Shown piece by piece: positions 1 to 6,268 of a stretch of 12,699 nt of DNA (position 1 is its first letter; the number at the start of each line of letters is the position of its first letter). Position numbers and translations under genes: made by a program. Source of the DNA: Acidobacteriota bacterium (GTDB taxonomy: Bacteria; Acidobacteriota; Vicinamibacteria; Vicinamibacterales; CAVVIG01); the NCBI GenBank assembly GCA_003222555.1, contig QHWL01000112.1, forward strand, positions 1 to 12,699. Reading direction: 5' to 3'. The notes below the pieces were generated by a model, which had not been told where the DNA came from, did no database searches, and saw only the letters and a program-made list of their open reading frames with translations.

Positions 1-345
<345 letters not shown>

Positions 346-721
346 AATTCGTCGGTTGCTGCATCGCAGCCCTGAAGGGCTGTGCCACAACAACACAACT
401 CATTAACGCGAGGCCGATTTGGCTTTTGCGTTGTTCAATCCGTTTTTTTATGAAGTGGTTCGTCGCCAGTCGCCTTCGCACGGACTGACAACTCCGGTCG
501 ACCGATTTTGCGACGCCACCCGCTGACACTCATTTGTCCGACTCCGCTCGCTGACGCGAGCTTCGTCGTGACGGGCTGTGTGTGCTTGCACGCACTATCT
601 AGTTTTCAAAGAACCGACTGTCGGTGCGCCCTGGGCGCCCGGCCCCCAACCTTCTCGCCTGATCTCCGGGGTCCCGCCCCGGTCCGTTGTCGGCTGTGGA
701 GCCGACCGTCGTTTGGGGAAC
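346..721 (-). other. rRNA operon leader region (no protein gene seen)
   Basis: These ~375 nt lie between the predicted transcription start and the mature 16S 5' end. No credible protein gene is present; the short ORFs that cross it have no family features. The leader holds several perfect hairpins: CAGCCC/GGGCTG (367-382), GCTCG/CGAGC (around 547-562), GCGCC/GGCGC (626-638), CCGGGG/CCCCGG (around 667-682) and GTCGGCT/AGCCGAC (689-706). This is typical of pre-16S leader RNA, where such helices help RNase III processing and antitermination. The processing partner downstream of 16S lies outside the window. Confidence 0.6.
601..614 (-). promoter_or_regulatory. boxA-like rRNA antitermination site
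   Basis: The minus strand reads GTTCTTTGAAAACT, which closely resembles the boxA element found in rRNA leaders and spacers (E. coli core TGCTCTTTAACA; the form TGTTCTTTGAAAACT is common in Gram-positives). BoxA RNA is bound by NusB/S10 so that RNA polymerase reads through the untranslated rRNA operon. Its place about 110 nt downstream of the predicted promoter and 255 nt upstream of 16S fits that role. The call rests on motif and position only. Confidence 0.6.
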
Positions 722-727
722 CTTACG

Positions 728-756
728 AGACTACAAGAAGGTCGCGGGCATGTCAA
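728..756 (-). promoter_or_regulatory. Candidate sigma70-type promoter of the rRNA operon
   Basis: On the minus strand there is a perfect -35 box TTGACA (756-751), a 17-nt spacer, and a -10 box TAGTCT (733-728), so transcription would start near 721. It is the best promoter match I found in the gap between tyrS and 16S, and it lies 72 nt beyond the tyrS stop codon. A much weaker second candidate (TTGACC at 836-831, 18 nt, TAGCTC at 812-807) overlaps the end of tyrS. Growth-rate control through the discriminator cannot be judged from sequence alone. Confidence 0.7.
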
Positions 757-827
757 CCCATTATCTTCGTTCACGGCCGATTTGGGCCTGCTTTGGCGCG
801 CCGCTCGAGCTACGGCAACCGCCGTCG

Positions 828-2117
828 TCAGGTCAACCGGACGATATGGTTCTGTTTCTGCCCCTTTCGTACCACGAACAGACGACCGCCGATCGCCTGA
901 TCCCGTCTGAGCCGCGTGTTCGGATCCGAGATCCGCCGATTGTTCACATAGACGCCGCCCGATTGCACGAGCCGCCGTGCCTCGCTCTTGGATGGGGCAA
1001 GCTGCACGCGCGCCAGGAGATCGACCACCCCCAGGCCATTGCCGGCAAACTCGTTGGCCGACACCGCGCTTGACGGCACGTCCTCGAATACGGCCAGCAC
1101 CTCTTCGGCATCGAGGGTCCCGATGTCTTCCCCAAACAAGACACTCGACGCATGCTCGGCTCGCGCCACCTGGTCACGGCCGTGCACGAGGGCGGTGACT
1201 TCCCGCGCCAGAACGCGCTGCGCCTCCCGCTTTTCGGGCGCCGTCCTGGCGGCCCGTTCGAGATCCTCGACCGCCGCGCGCTCGAGAAACGTGAAGTACT
1301 TGAGATAGGTCAGGACGTCGCGATCTTCTGTGTTCAACCAGAACTGGTAGAACTTGAACGCGGAGGTGCGCTTGGGATCGAGCCAGACCGTTCCTGTCTC
1401 GCTTTTCCCGAACTTGACGCCAGACGCCGTGGTGACGAGCGGCATCACGAGCCCGTGCGCCTTCCTGGCGCGGAGCTTCCGAATCAGATCGATGCCGGCT
1501 GTGATGTTGCCCCACTGATCGCTGCCTCCCAACTGCAACGTGCAATTGTAGCGATCGAATAGCTGCAGGAAGTCGTAGGCCTGGAGCAGCAGATAGCTGA
1601 ACTCGGTATATGAAATCCCTTCCTCGCTTTCGAGCCGGCGCTTGACCGATTCCTTCGCGAGCAGGTAGTTCACCGTGAAGTGCTTGCCGGTGTCGCGCAG
1701 AAACGACATCAGATCGATCGCCGTCAGCCAGTCGGCGTTGTCGACGAGCCGCGCGGGATTTGGAATGGGGGCCGTCTGGAGCGATCCAAAATCGAGAAAC
1801 CGCTCGAGCTGCTCCCGAATCCCCGCGAGATTCGCTTCGAGCACGTCGGGCGACAGCAGAACGCGTTCCGAAGACTTGCCGCTCGGATCGCCGATCATGC
1901 CGGTCCCCCCGCCCACAATGGCGATCGGCGCGTGGCCGAAACGCTGCAGGCGTGCCAGGGCCATCATCATCAGCAGCGAGCCCACGTGCAGGCTCGACGC
2001 GGTCGGATCGAAGCCGATGTACGCCGTGACGCGCTCTCGGGCAAGCGCGTCGGCTAGGCCCTCGGTCGCGTCGTATATCAGGCCGCGCCAGGTGAACTCG
2101 TCCAACAAAGTCGTCAT
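828..2117 (-). CDS. tyrS: Tyrosyl-tRNA synthetase
   Basis: Cytoplasmic class I aminoacyl-tRNA synthetase that activates tyrosine with ATP and loads tRNA-Tyr. From the ATG at 2117 it has 429 residues, close to the usual 420-430. Visible motifs: the HIGH-like HVGS at 44-47, the tyrosine-site block GGSDQWGN at 197-204, the KMSKS-equivalent KFGKS at 235-239, and a C-terminal S4 RNA-binding domain from about 365 to the end. The frame also opens at a TTG at 2135, adding six residues. A GGAGG lies only 3 nt before that TTG but 21 nt before the ATG, so neither spacing is ideal. I prefer the ATG because the extra residues match nothing in the family. No T-box leader was recognised upstream. The gene runs toward the rRNA operon, and its 5' gap is shared with the divergent phosphoesterase. 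Confidence 0.96.
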   Translation of the reverse strand: MTTLLDEFTWRGLIYDATEGLADALARERVTAYIGFDPTASSLHVGSLLMMMALARLQRFGHAPIAIVGGGTGMIGDPSGKSSERVLLSPDVLEANLAGIREQLERFLDFGSLQTAPIPNPARLVDNADWLTAIDLMSFLRDTGKHFTVNYLLAKESVKRRLESEEGISYTEFSYLLLQAYDFLQLFDRYNCTLQLGGSDQWGNITAGIDLIRKLRARKAHGLVMPLVTTASGVKFGKSETGTVWLDPKRTSAFKFYQFWLNTEDRDVLTYLKYFTFLERAAVEDLERAARTAPEKREAQRVLAREVTALVHGRDQVARAEHASSVLFGEDIGTLDAEEVLAVFEDVPSSAVSANEFAGNGLGVVDLLARVQLAPSKSEARRLVQSGGVYVNNRRISDPNTRLRRDQAIGGRLFVVRKGQKQNHIVRLT

Positions 2118-2214
2118 AGCGGTGTCTGGGGCCAACCACCTCCGCGAAAGCTCCGGCGGTCCGCCGACGACTCATGCGAAGGCGGAAGCCGGACGCCGAG
2201 GAAGCAAAGCGTTT

Positions 2215-2221
2215 TACTATA
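2215..2221. promoter_or_regulatory. Possible shared -10 element between divergent genes
   Basis: The only AT-rich patch between tyrS and the phosphoesterase is TTTTACTATA. On the plus strand TACTAT (2215-2220) is a fair -10 box. On the minus strand the same bases read TATAGT (2221-2216). Neither direction shows a convincing -35 box at 17 nt. If used on the plus strand, transcription would start at or within about three bases of the ATG at 2229, giving a nearly leaderless message. That agrees with the lack of a ribosome binding site there. Weak evidence. Confidence 0.3.
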
Positions 2222-2228
2222 GCAGCGT

Positions 2229-3095
2229 ATGGCGATGACTCGCCGCGCGGTCCTCAAAGGACTCGTGGCCGCCGGCGTCGGCGCAGCGGCCGGAACAGGC
2301 GCATACGGCTATCTCCGTGGACGTCGCGAACTCGGAGTCACCTACGCCACGCTGCCCGTCAACGGACTGCCGGCTGCATTGTCCGGGCTGCGCATCGGGC
2401 TGGTCACCGACGTTCACCGCAGTCAGTGGATGTCCGACGACGACGTGGCCCGCGCCGTCAACATGCTGATGGTCGCGCGCCCGGATCTGATTGTCCTCGG
2501 CGGGGATTACGTCACCTGGGGCGACCGCCAGTACATCGGACCCTCCGCCGAAGTGCTGGGCCACCTGTCGGCGCCGCACGGCGTGTTCGGCATCCTCGGC
2601 AATCATGACGACGACCATCAGATGCCTGCCGCGTTGGCGGCGAAGGGCGTTGAGGTGCTCAAAGACGCTCGGACTCGCGTCACGATCAACGGCGAATCAC
2701 TCGAGCTTGTGGGCATCCGATTCTGGACCAGGCGGGGATTCGATATTGCGCCGCTGACACGAGGCGCCCTGGGCACCACGATCCTGCTCGCGCACGATCC
2801 GCGGCGGCTCACCGAAGCCTCGGCGCTCAACATCCCGCTTGTTTTGTCGGGTCACACGCACGGCGGTCAGGTTGTGCTGCCGCTCGTCGGTGCGATCGCC
2901 GCGCAGAAGTTTCCGGTCGTTGCCGGCATCGGCCGGCTCGGCACGACGACCATGTTCGTCAGTCGGGGAATCGGGACGGTGTACGTTCCAGTGAGACTGA
3001 ATTGTCCGCCTGAAGTTGCGGTGTTGACGCTTCAATCTGAAAATCTTCCGCGGAACGCGGATCGCGCCGGCCTGGCGAACGACGCCGGCGTCTGA
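2229..3095 (+). CDS. Tat-exported metallophosphoesterase (YaeI/calcineurin-like)
   Basis: A 288-residue calcineurin-like phosphoesterase that should bind two metal ions and hydrolyse phosphomono- or diesters; the substrate is unknown. The N-terminus has a twin-arginine signal, TRRAVLKGL (4-12), followed by an Ala/Gly-rich hydrophobic stretch, so export across the inner membrane in folded form is likely. The metal-site motifs look complete: D-V-H (D61, H63), GGDY (D93), GNHD (N125, H126), AHDP (H189) and GHTHGG (H209, H211). The order and spacing match YaeI-type phosphodiesterases. A second ATG at 2235 would remove two residues and keep the Tat motif. No clear Shine-Dalgarno is seen. It is the only plus-strand gene, divergent from tyrS and convergent with purM-purN, whose stop codon lies 11 nt away. 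Confidence 0.9.
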   Translation: MAMTRRAVLKGLVAAGVGAAAGTGAYGYLRGRRELGVTYATLPVNGLPAALSGLRIGLVTDVHRSQWMSDDDVARAVNMLMVARPDLIVLGGDYVTWGDRQYIGPSAEVLGHLSAPHGVFGILGNHDDDHQMPAALAAKGVEVLKDARTRVTINGESLELVGIRFWTRRGFDIAPLTRGALGTTILLAHDPRRLTEASALNIPLVLSGHTHGGQVVLPLVGAIAAQKFPVVAGIGRLGTTTMFVSRGIGTVYVPVRLNCPPEVAVLTLQSENLPRNADRAGLANDAGV

Positions 3096-3106
3096 CTGCT
3101 GGCACT

Positions 3107-4906
3107 TTAGCGGCCCGATAGCACGAATCGCCGGCCAGCGATCGACCAACCGCCTTCGAGAACGATCCGGATCGCTTCGGGATAGATCCGGTGCTCTTCG
3201 ATCAAAATGCGCGCCGACAGCGTGTCGACGGTATCGTCGTCGGGCACCGGCACCGCGGCCTGCAAGACAATCGGACCAGAATCGAGCTCTGAAGTGACCA
3301 GGTGCACCGTGGCGCCGGTAATCCGGACGCCGTGCTCGAGCGCCTGGCGCTGCGCATCGAGTCCTGGAAAAGCCGGCAGAAGAGACGGGTGGATGTTCAG
3401 GATGCGGTTGGGAAACGCCTCGAGCAGAGGATGCCCCACGAGCCGCATGAAGCCAGCAAGACAGATCAAGTCCACGTCTCGCGCGCGCAGAACGTCGACG
3501 ATCGCGCGATCGTAAAGGTCGCGGCTCGGGTGGTCCCGCGGATTCAGGCAGAGCGCCTCGATGCCGGCCTCGCGCGCCCGGATCAGCCCCTGCGCGTCGG
3601 ATCGATTCGAGATGACGATGGCGATCGTGGCCTCGAGGCGACCGTTCGCTATGGCGTCGATGATCGCTTGGAGATTCGATCCGCGGCCCGAAATCAGAAT
3701 CGCGATTCGTCGTCCGGAAAAGGGGTCGTACCCCTTTTTCGAATGGTGTTCATATTGGGTTGAACGGGTCACAACATGCCCCAAACCCCCGAGGAACTGG
3801 AAGCAATACGCCAAGCGGTGGAGACTGGTGCTCCGTACGGCGATCGGAATTGGCGCGAGGTTGCTGACTCTCTGATCGGTTGGCGACAGCAGGGTCGCCC
3901 AAAGCGGCGCTCTCACGGTCCCCAACCGTACGGCCTCCGAATCGCCCCCGCGGGTGAGTGCTTGAATCACGCGTTCGGAGTCCCGCTCGGCGCAGACGAC
4001 GACCAGGCCGATTCCCATGTTGAAAACACGGTACATCTCGTCGGTCGCAATGCCGCCCCGCTGCTGAAGGAAACGGAACAGCGGAGGGACCTCCCACGCG
4101 CGCCGATCGATCTCGGCCGCGCACCCTTCAGGCAGCGCACGCGGCACATTTTCGGTGATGCCGCCCCCGGTGATGTGCGCGAGGCCTTTGACGAGACTGC
4201 GCTCGACGAGCGGCCGCACGGCGCTCAAGTACGAACGGTGCGGCGCGAGCAGCGCGTCGGCGACCGTCGTGCCAAACTCGGGGACGAACGTGTCGGGCCG
4301 CAAGCCGCCGGCGTCGAACAGGACCCGGCGGGCAAGGGAATAGCCGTTGGTGTGAAGACCGGCGGACGGGAGACCGATCAATCGATCGCCCGGCACGATC
4401 GCCCGCCCATCGACGATGCGCTCGCGGTCGACAATGCCGACGATGAAGCCGGCGAGGTCGTATTCGCCGTCGGCGTAGAAACCCGGCATCTCCGCGGTCT
4501 CACCGCCCAGAAGTGCGCAGCCGTTCTCACGGCACCCACGCGCGACGCCCGCGACCACCTGCTCAACCACCAGCGGCGACAGCCGTCCCGTCGCCAGGTA
4601 ATCGAGGAAGAACAGCGGCTCGGCCCCCTGCGCGAGGATGTCGTTGACGCAGTGACTCACGAGGTCGCTGCCGACTGAGTCGTGACGACCGGTCACGAAG
4701 GCGACCGTGAGCTTCGTGCCGACGCCGTCAGCGCTCGACACGAGCACCGGATCGCGGCAGAGATCGCGATCGAGCCGGAACAAGCCGCCGAACGATCCGA
4801 TGTCGGAAAGCACGCCGGACGTGAACGTGGCGCGGGCGAGGGATTTGATGCGGCGGACCGTCTCGTTGCCGGCCTCGATGTCGACCCCCGACTGGCGATA
4901 GTCCAT
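3107..4906 (-). CDS. purMN: PurM-PurN in one frame: AIR synthetase joined to GAR formyltransferase
   Basis: One 599-residue ORF holds two purine enzymes. Residues 1-332 are PurM (FGAM plus ATP to AIR), with SADGVGTKL at 58-66, GLPSAGLHTNGYSLAR at 178-193 and GGGITENVPRALP at 247-259. Residues 399-599 are PurN (10-formyl-THF-dependent GAR formylation), with ISGRGSNLQAI at 405-415 and catalytic N504, H506 (NIHPSLLP) and D542 (ELDSGP). E. coli has purM and purN as separate adjacent genes. Here no stop separates them. The linker, residues ~333-398, is the antisense reading of a RAYT fossil and a REP palindrome (see those entries). PurM seems to have lost its last ~10 residues, because its homology ends at the inserted element. 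PurN could also start separately at the GTG at 3772, which has only a weak GGGG ahead of it. The start ATG at 4906 lies 117 nt after the HEAT gene. Domain calls are firm; whether a single polypeptide is made is not. Confidence 0.92.
   Translation of the reverse strand: MDYRQSGVDIEAGNETVRRIKSLARATFTSGVLSDIGSFGGLFRLDRDLCRDPVLVSSADGVGTKLTVAFVTGRHDSVGSDLVSHCVNDILAQGAEPLFFLDYLATGRLSPLVVEQVVAGVARGCRENGCALLGGETAEMPGFYADGEYDLAGFIVGIVDRERIVDGRAIVPGDRLIGLPSAGLHTNGYSLARRVLFDAGGLRPDTFVPEFGTTVADALLAPHRSYLSAVRPLVERSLVKGLAHITGGGITENVPRALPEGCAAEIDRRAWEVPPLFRFLQQRGGIATDEMYRVFNMGIGLVVVCAERDSERVIQALTRGGDSEAVRLGTVRAPLWATLLSPTDQRVSNLAPIPIAVRSTSLHRLAYCFQFLGGLGHVVTRSTQYEHHSKKGYDPFSGRRIAILISGRGSNLQAIIDAIANGRLEATIAIVISNRSDAQGLIRAREAGIEALCLNPRDHPSRDLYDRAIVDVLRARDVDLICLAGFMRLVGHPLLEAFPNRILNIHPSLLPAFPGLDAQRQALEHGVRITGATVHLVTSELDSGPIVLQAAVPVPDDDTVDTLSARILIEEHRIYPEAIRIVLEGGWSIAGRRFVLSGR
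3715..3741. repeat. REP-like palindrome
   Basis: A near-perfect palindrome with 12-bp arms (3715-3726 and 3730-3741), a 3-nt loop, and one G-T wobble. Its core is AAAAGGGG then CCCCTTTT. It lies directly next to a transposase C-terminal remnant, as REP sequences do with their RAYT transposases. GGGGT...ACCCC palindromes flanked by A and T runs are a form I associate with RAYT elements in environmental genomes, but I could not check copy number. It is translated inside the PurM-PurN ORF as residues ~389-398, just before PurN begins. Confidence 0.65.
3741..3910 (+). pseudogene. Fossil C-terminus of a REP-associated tyrosine transposase (RAYT)
   Basis: On the plus strand, 3776-3910 encodes a peptide with the pattern PQT-x2-EL-x-A-x-R-x2-V-x2-G-x-PYGD-x2-W-x6-L ending in GRPKRR. 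This is the usual tail of Y1 (HUH) REP-associated transposases: 'PQT..EL.ALR..V.RG.PYG...W....A..LGL...R..GRP+K'. Just upstream, 3741-3773 in another frame gives WVERV, which resembles the W-[LV]-x-x-V-N that precedes PQT, so one frameshift separates the two pieces. The catalytic HUH and tyrosine region is absent, so this is only a remnant. It is antisense to the purM-purN linker, and its end coincides with the end of PurM homology. The match is from memory of the family pattern, not a search. Confidence 0.65.
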
Positions 4907-4920
4907 CTTCAGGTCACGGG

Positions 4921-5011
4921 TTCATCACGAAGACACGAAGGGCACGAAGATACACGAAAAACCAAACGTATTCTTCGTGATCTTCGTGGATCTTCGTGCC
5001 TTCGTGATGAA
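4921..5011. repeat. Inverted array of CACGAAG-type short tandem repeats
   Basis: Between the HEAT gene and purM lie two 41-nt arms (4921-4961 and 4971-5011) around a 9-nt loop. Each arm is built from about four copies of a CACGAAG unit at 9-10 nt spacing. The arms are imperfect reverse complements, with identical outer ends TTCATCACGAAG / CTTCGTGATGAA. At one mismatch (A opposite C on the plus strand) the minus-strand RNA would form a U-G pair, so the hairpin is slightly better in the operon transcript. It fills most of the 117-nt gap. It could be a processing or attenuation hairpin or a mobile repeat. It has no T-tract of a classic terminator. Confidence 0.8.
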
Positions 5012-5023
5012 GCGCCTGCCACC

Positions 5024-6265
5024 TCAGAAATCCAGCTTCTGGATGAGCGTTTCGGTCAGCTTGCGGGTGGCCGATGCTTCGTCAGACTCCCAGTAACTGC
5101 GGCGGACCGCGGCGAAAAACCGCTCTTTGTCGAGATCCTCCTCGAGCATGTCGAAGCCTTCAGCGAGAAGCGCAATGGCGGTGTCGCGATCGGGATGCTT
5201 CTGGAGAATCGACGTCAACAGGGGCGTGTTTCGCAACGCGATCGTGGCGAGCGCGAGCGTCACCGGCGAGCGCGTCGGATCGCGCGAGGGAAGGCCGATC
5301 TCGAACAGCGCCTCGCCCGCTTCCTGATGGCCGGCGATCGCGAGTGCCCCGAGCCCAGCGGCGGCTCCGCGCAAGAAGTCCTGGAAACCGACGTTCTTAT
5401 CGGCGAACTTGAGCGTCTCGATCAAGTAATTCTCGTGCGAGTCGCAATTGACGCCGAGCAGGCAAATTGCCGCGGCAATGGACGGCTGCGTCGCTTTCGG
5501 CGCGCTTCGCTGGAGCGCGGCCAGCGTCTCAAGCGCGTGGTTGTCACCGATCTTTCCGAGCGCCACCGCCGCATCGTCCTGCAGCGGGCCGTCGACCTTG
5601 GCGACGCCGACGAGCGCCTCGACCGCGTACTGCGCCTTGTAGTCGCCGAGCGCTTCGATGACGGCGCTTCGGAAAAAGTCTTCCCCGCGGCCGACCTCCC
5701 GCACGAGCGCTTGGCGCACGCGCGCATCCGCGGTCATGGCCCCTTGCGCCGCAAGGGCGCGAACGAGCACCGGACGCACGAACTCGGCTTGCTCCTTGTC
5801 GAGCGCCGCGAGGAAATCCTGCGTCATTGCACGATCCGGGTTGTGCTCGAAGAAGCTGTAGGCGACGGCACGCAGGCGATCGTTTGGACTGGCGAGCGAC
5901 TCCCGCATCGCGTCTTTCGCGCGCGGGTCGTTGAAGCCCGTCAGCAGCACGAGCGCGCGATAGCGCACGTATCCGTCGCCGTGCTCGGCCACGGCCTGAA
6001 GCAGCGCGGGAACGGCCTGAGCGCCAGGTGTCCGGCGCACCATACGCGCCGCACTGGTGCGCGTCGCGTAATCGAGATCGCCGAGTTTGTCGATTGCCGC
6101 CTGGAGCTGCGCGGCGGGTACCGCTTGAGGCGCGCTCGGCTCTTGAGCGCCTGCGGTGCACTCACCACAAAGGACACAAAGGACACAAAGGAAAAAGCCC
6201 GTACTTATCCTTGGTGTCCTTCGTGTCCTTCGTCTCGTTTCTGAATATTCAGCGCCCCGAGACAT
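5024..6265 (-). CDS. Exported HEAT-repeat protein embedded in the purine operon
   Basis: A 413-residue protein. From about residue 50 onward it is a run of ~30-residue paired helices of HEAT type, for example 'AVPALLQAVAEHGDGYVRYR' and 'AVEALVGVAKVDGPLQDDAA'. Such solenoids bind other proteins; no catalytic motif is visible and the partner is unknown. The N-terminus is odd. After 10 ordinary residues comes an Arg-rich stretch (RRRTRRTPR), then FFLCVLCVLCG, then ECTAGAQE, which together resemble a Sec signal peptide with cleavage near AGA|QE. All of it is encoded by a tandem inverted repeat (6167-6233). The ATG at 6265 starts 3 nt after the purF stop with no good Shine-Dalgarno, so translation is probably coupled. 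No other in-frame start exists before about residue 74. Its place between purF and purM suggests co-transcription, but a role in purine synthesis is not evident. Confidence 0.8.
   Translation of the reverse strand: MSRGAEYSETRRRTRRTPRISTGFFLCVLCVLCGECTAGAQEPSAPQAVPAAQLQAAIDKLGDLDYATRTSAARMVRRTPGAQAVPALLQAVAEHGDGYVRYRALVLLTGFNDPRAKDAMRESLASPNDRLRAVAYSFFEHNPDRAMTQDFLAALDKEQAEFVRPVLVRALAAQGAMTADARVRQALVREVGRGEDFFRSAVIEALGDYKAQYAVEALVGVAKVDGPLQDDAAVALGKIGDNHALETLAALQRSAPKATQPSIAAAICLLGVNCDSHENYLIETLKFADKNVGFQDFLRGAAAGLGALAIAGHQEAGEALFEIGLPSRDPTRSPVTLALATIALRNTPLLTSILQKHPDRDTAIALLAEGFDMLEEDLDKERFFAAVRRSYWESDEASATRKLTETLIQKLDF
6167..6233. repeat. Inverted tandem 9-nt repeat inside the HEAT gene 5' end
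   Basis: On the plus strand there are three copies of ACAAAGG at exact 9-nt period (6167-6191), a 17-nt loop, then three copies of CCTTSGT at 9-nt period (6209-6233). The arms pair with each other. The one-base difference between the arms (ACAAAGG against ACGAAGG) gives A opposite C on the plus strand but G-U pairs in the minus-strand RNA, so the mRNA can fold through most of the stem. Because the period is 9, the units are read as whole codons: three residues per unit, RRT-like in one arm and LCV in the other. Confidence 0.85.
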
Positions 6266-6268
6266 ACT

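Noticed and set aside
2118..2228. T-box riboswitch upstream of tyrS
   Set aside because: No T-box consensus (TGGNACCGCG-type), specifier stem or terminator was found, and the 5' gap is short.
4921..5011. CRISPR array
   Set aside because: The units are too short (7-10 nt), have no unique spacers and are arranged as an inverted pair, not a direct array.
4682..6244. A 520-codon open frame on the plus strand
   Set aside because: It is antisense to purM, the repeat gap and the HEAT gene. Its composition is Arg/Glu-rich as expected for a shadow frame in GC-rich DNA, and it has no family motifs.
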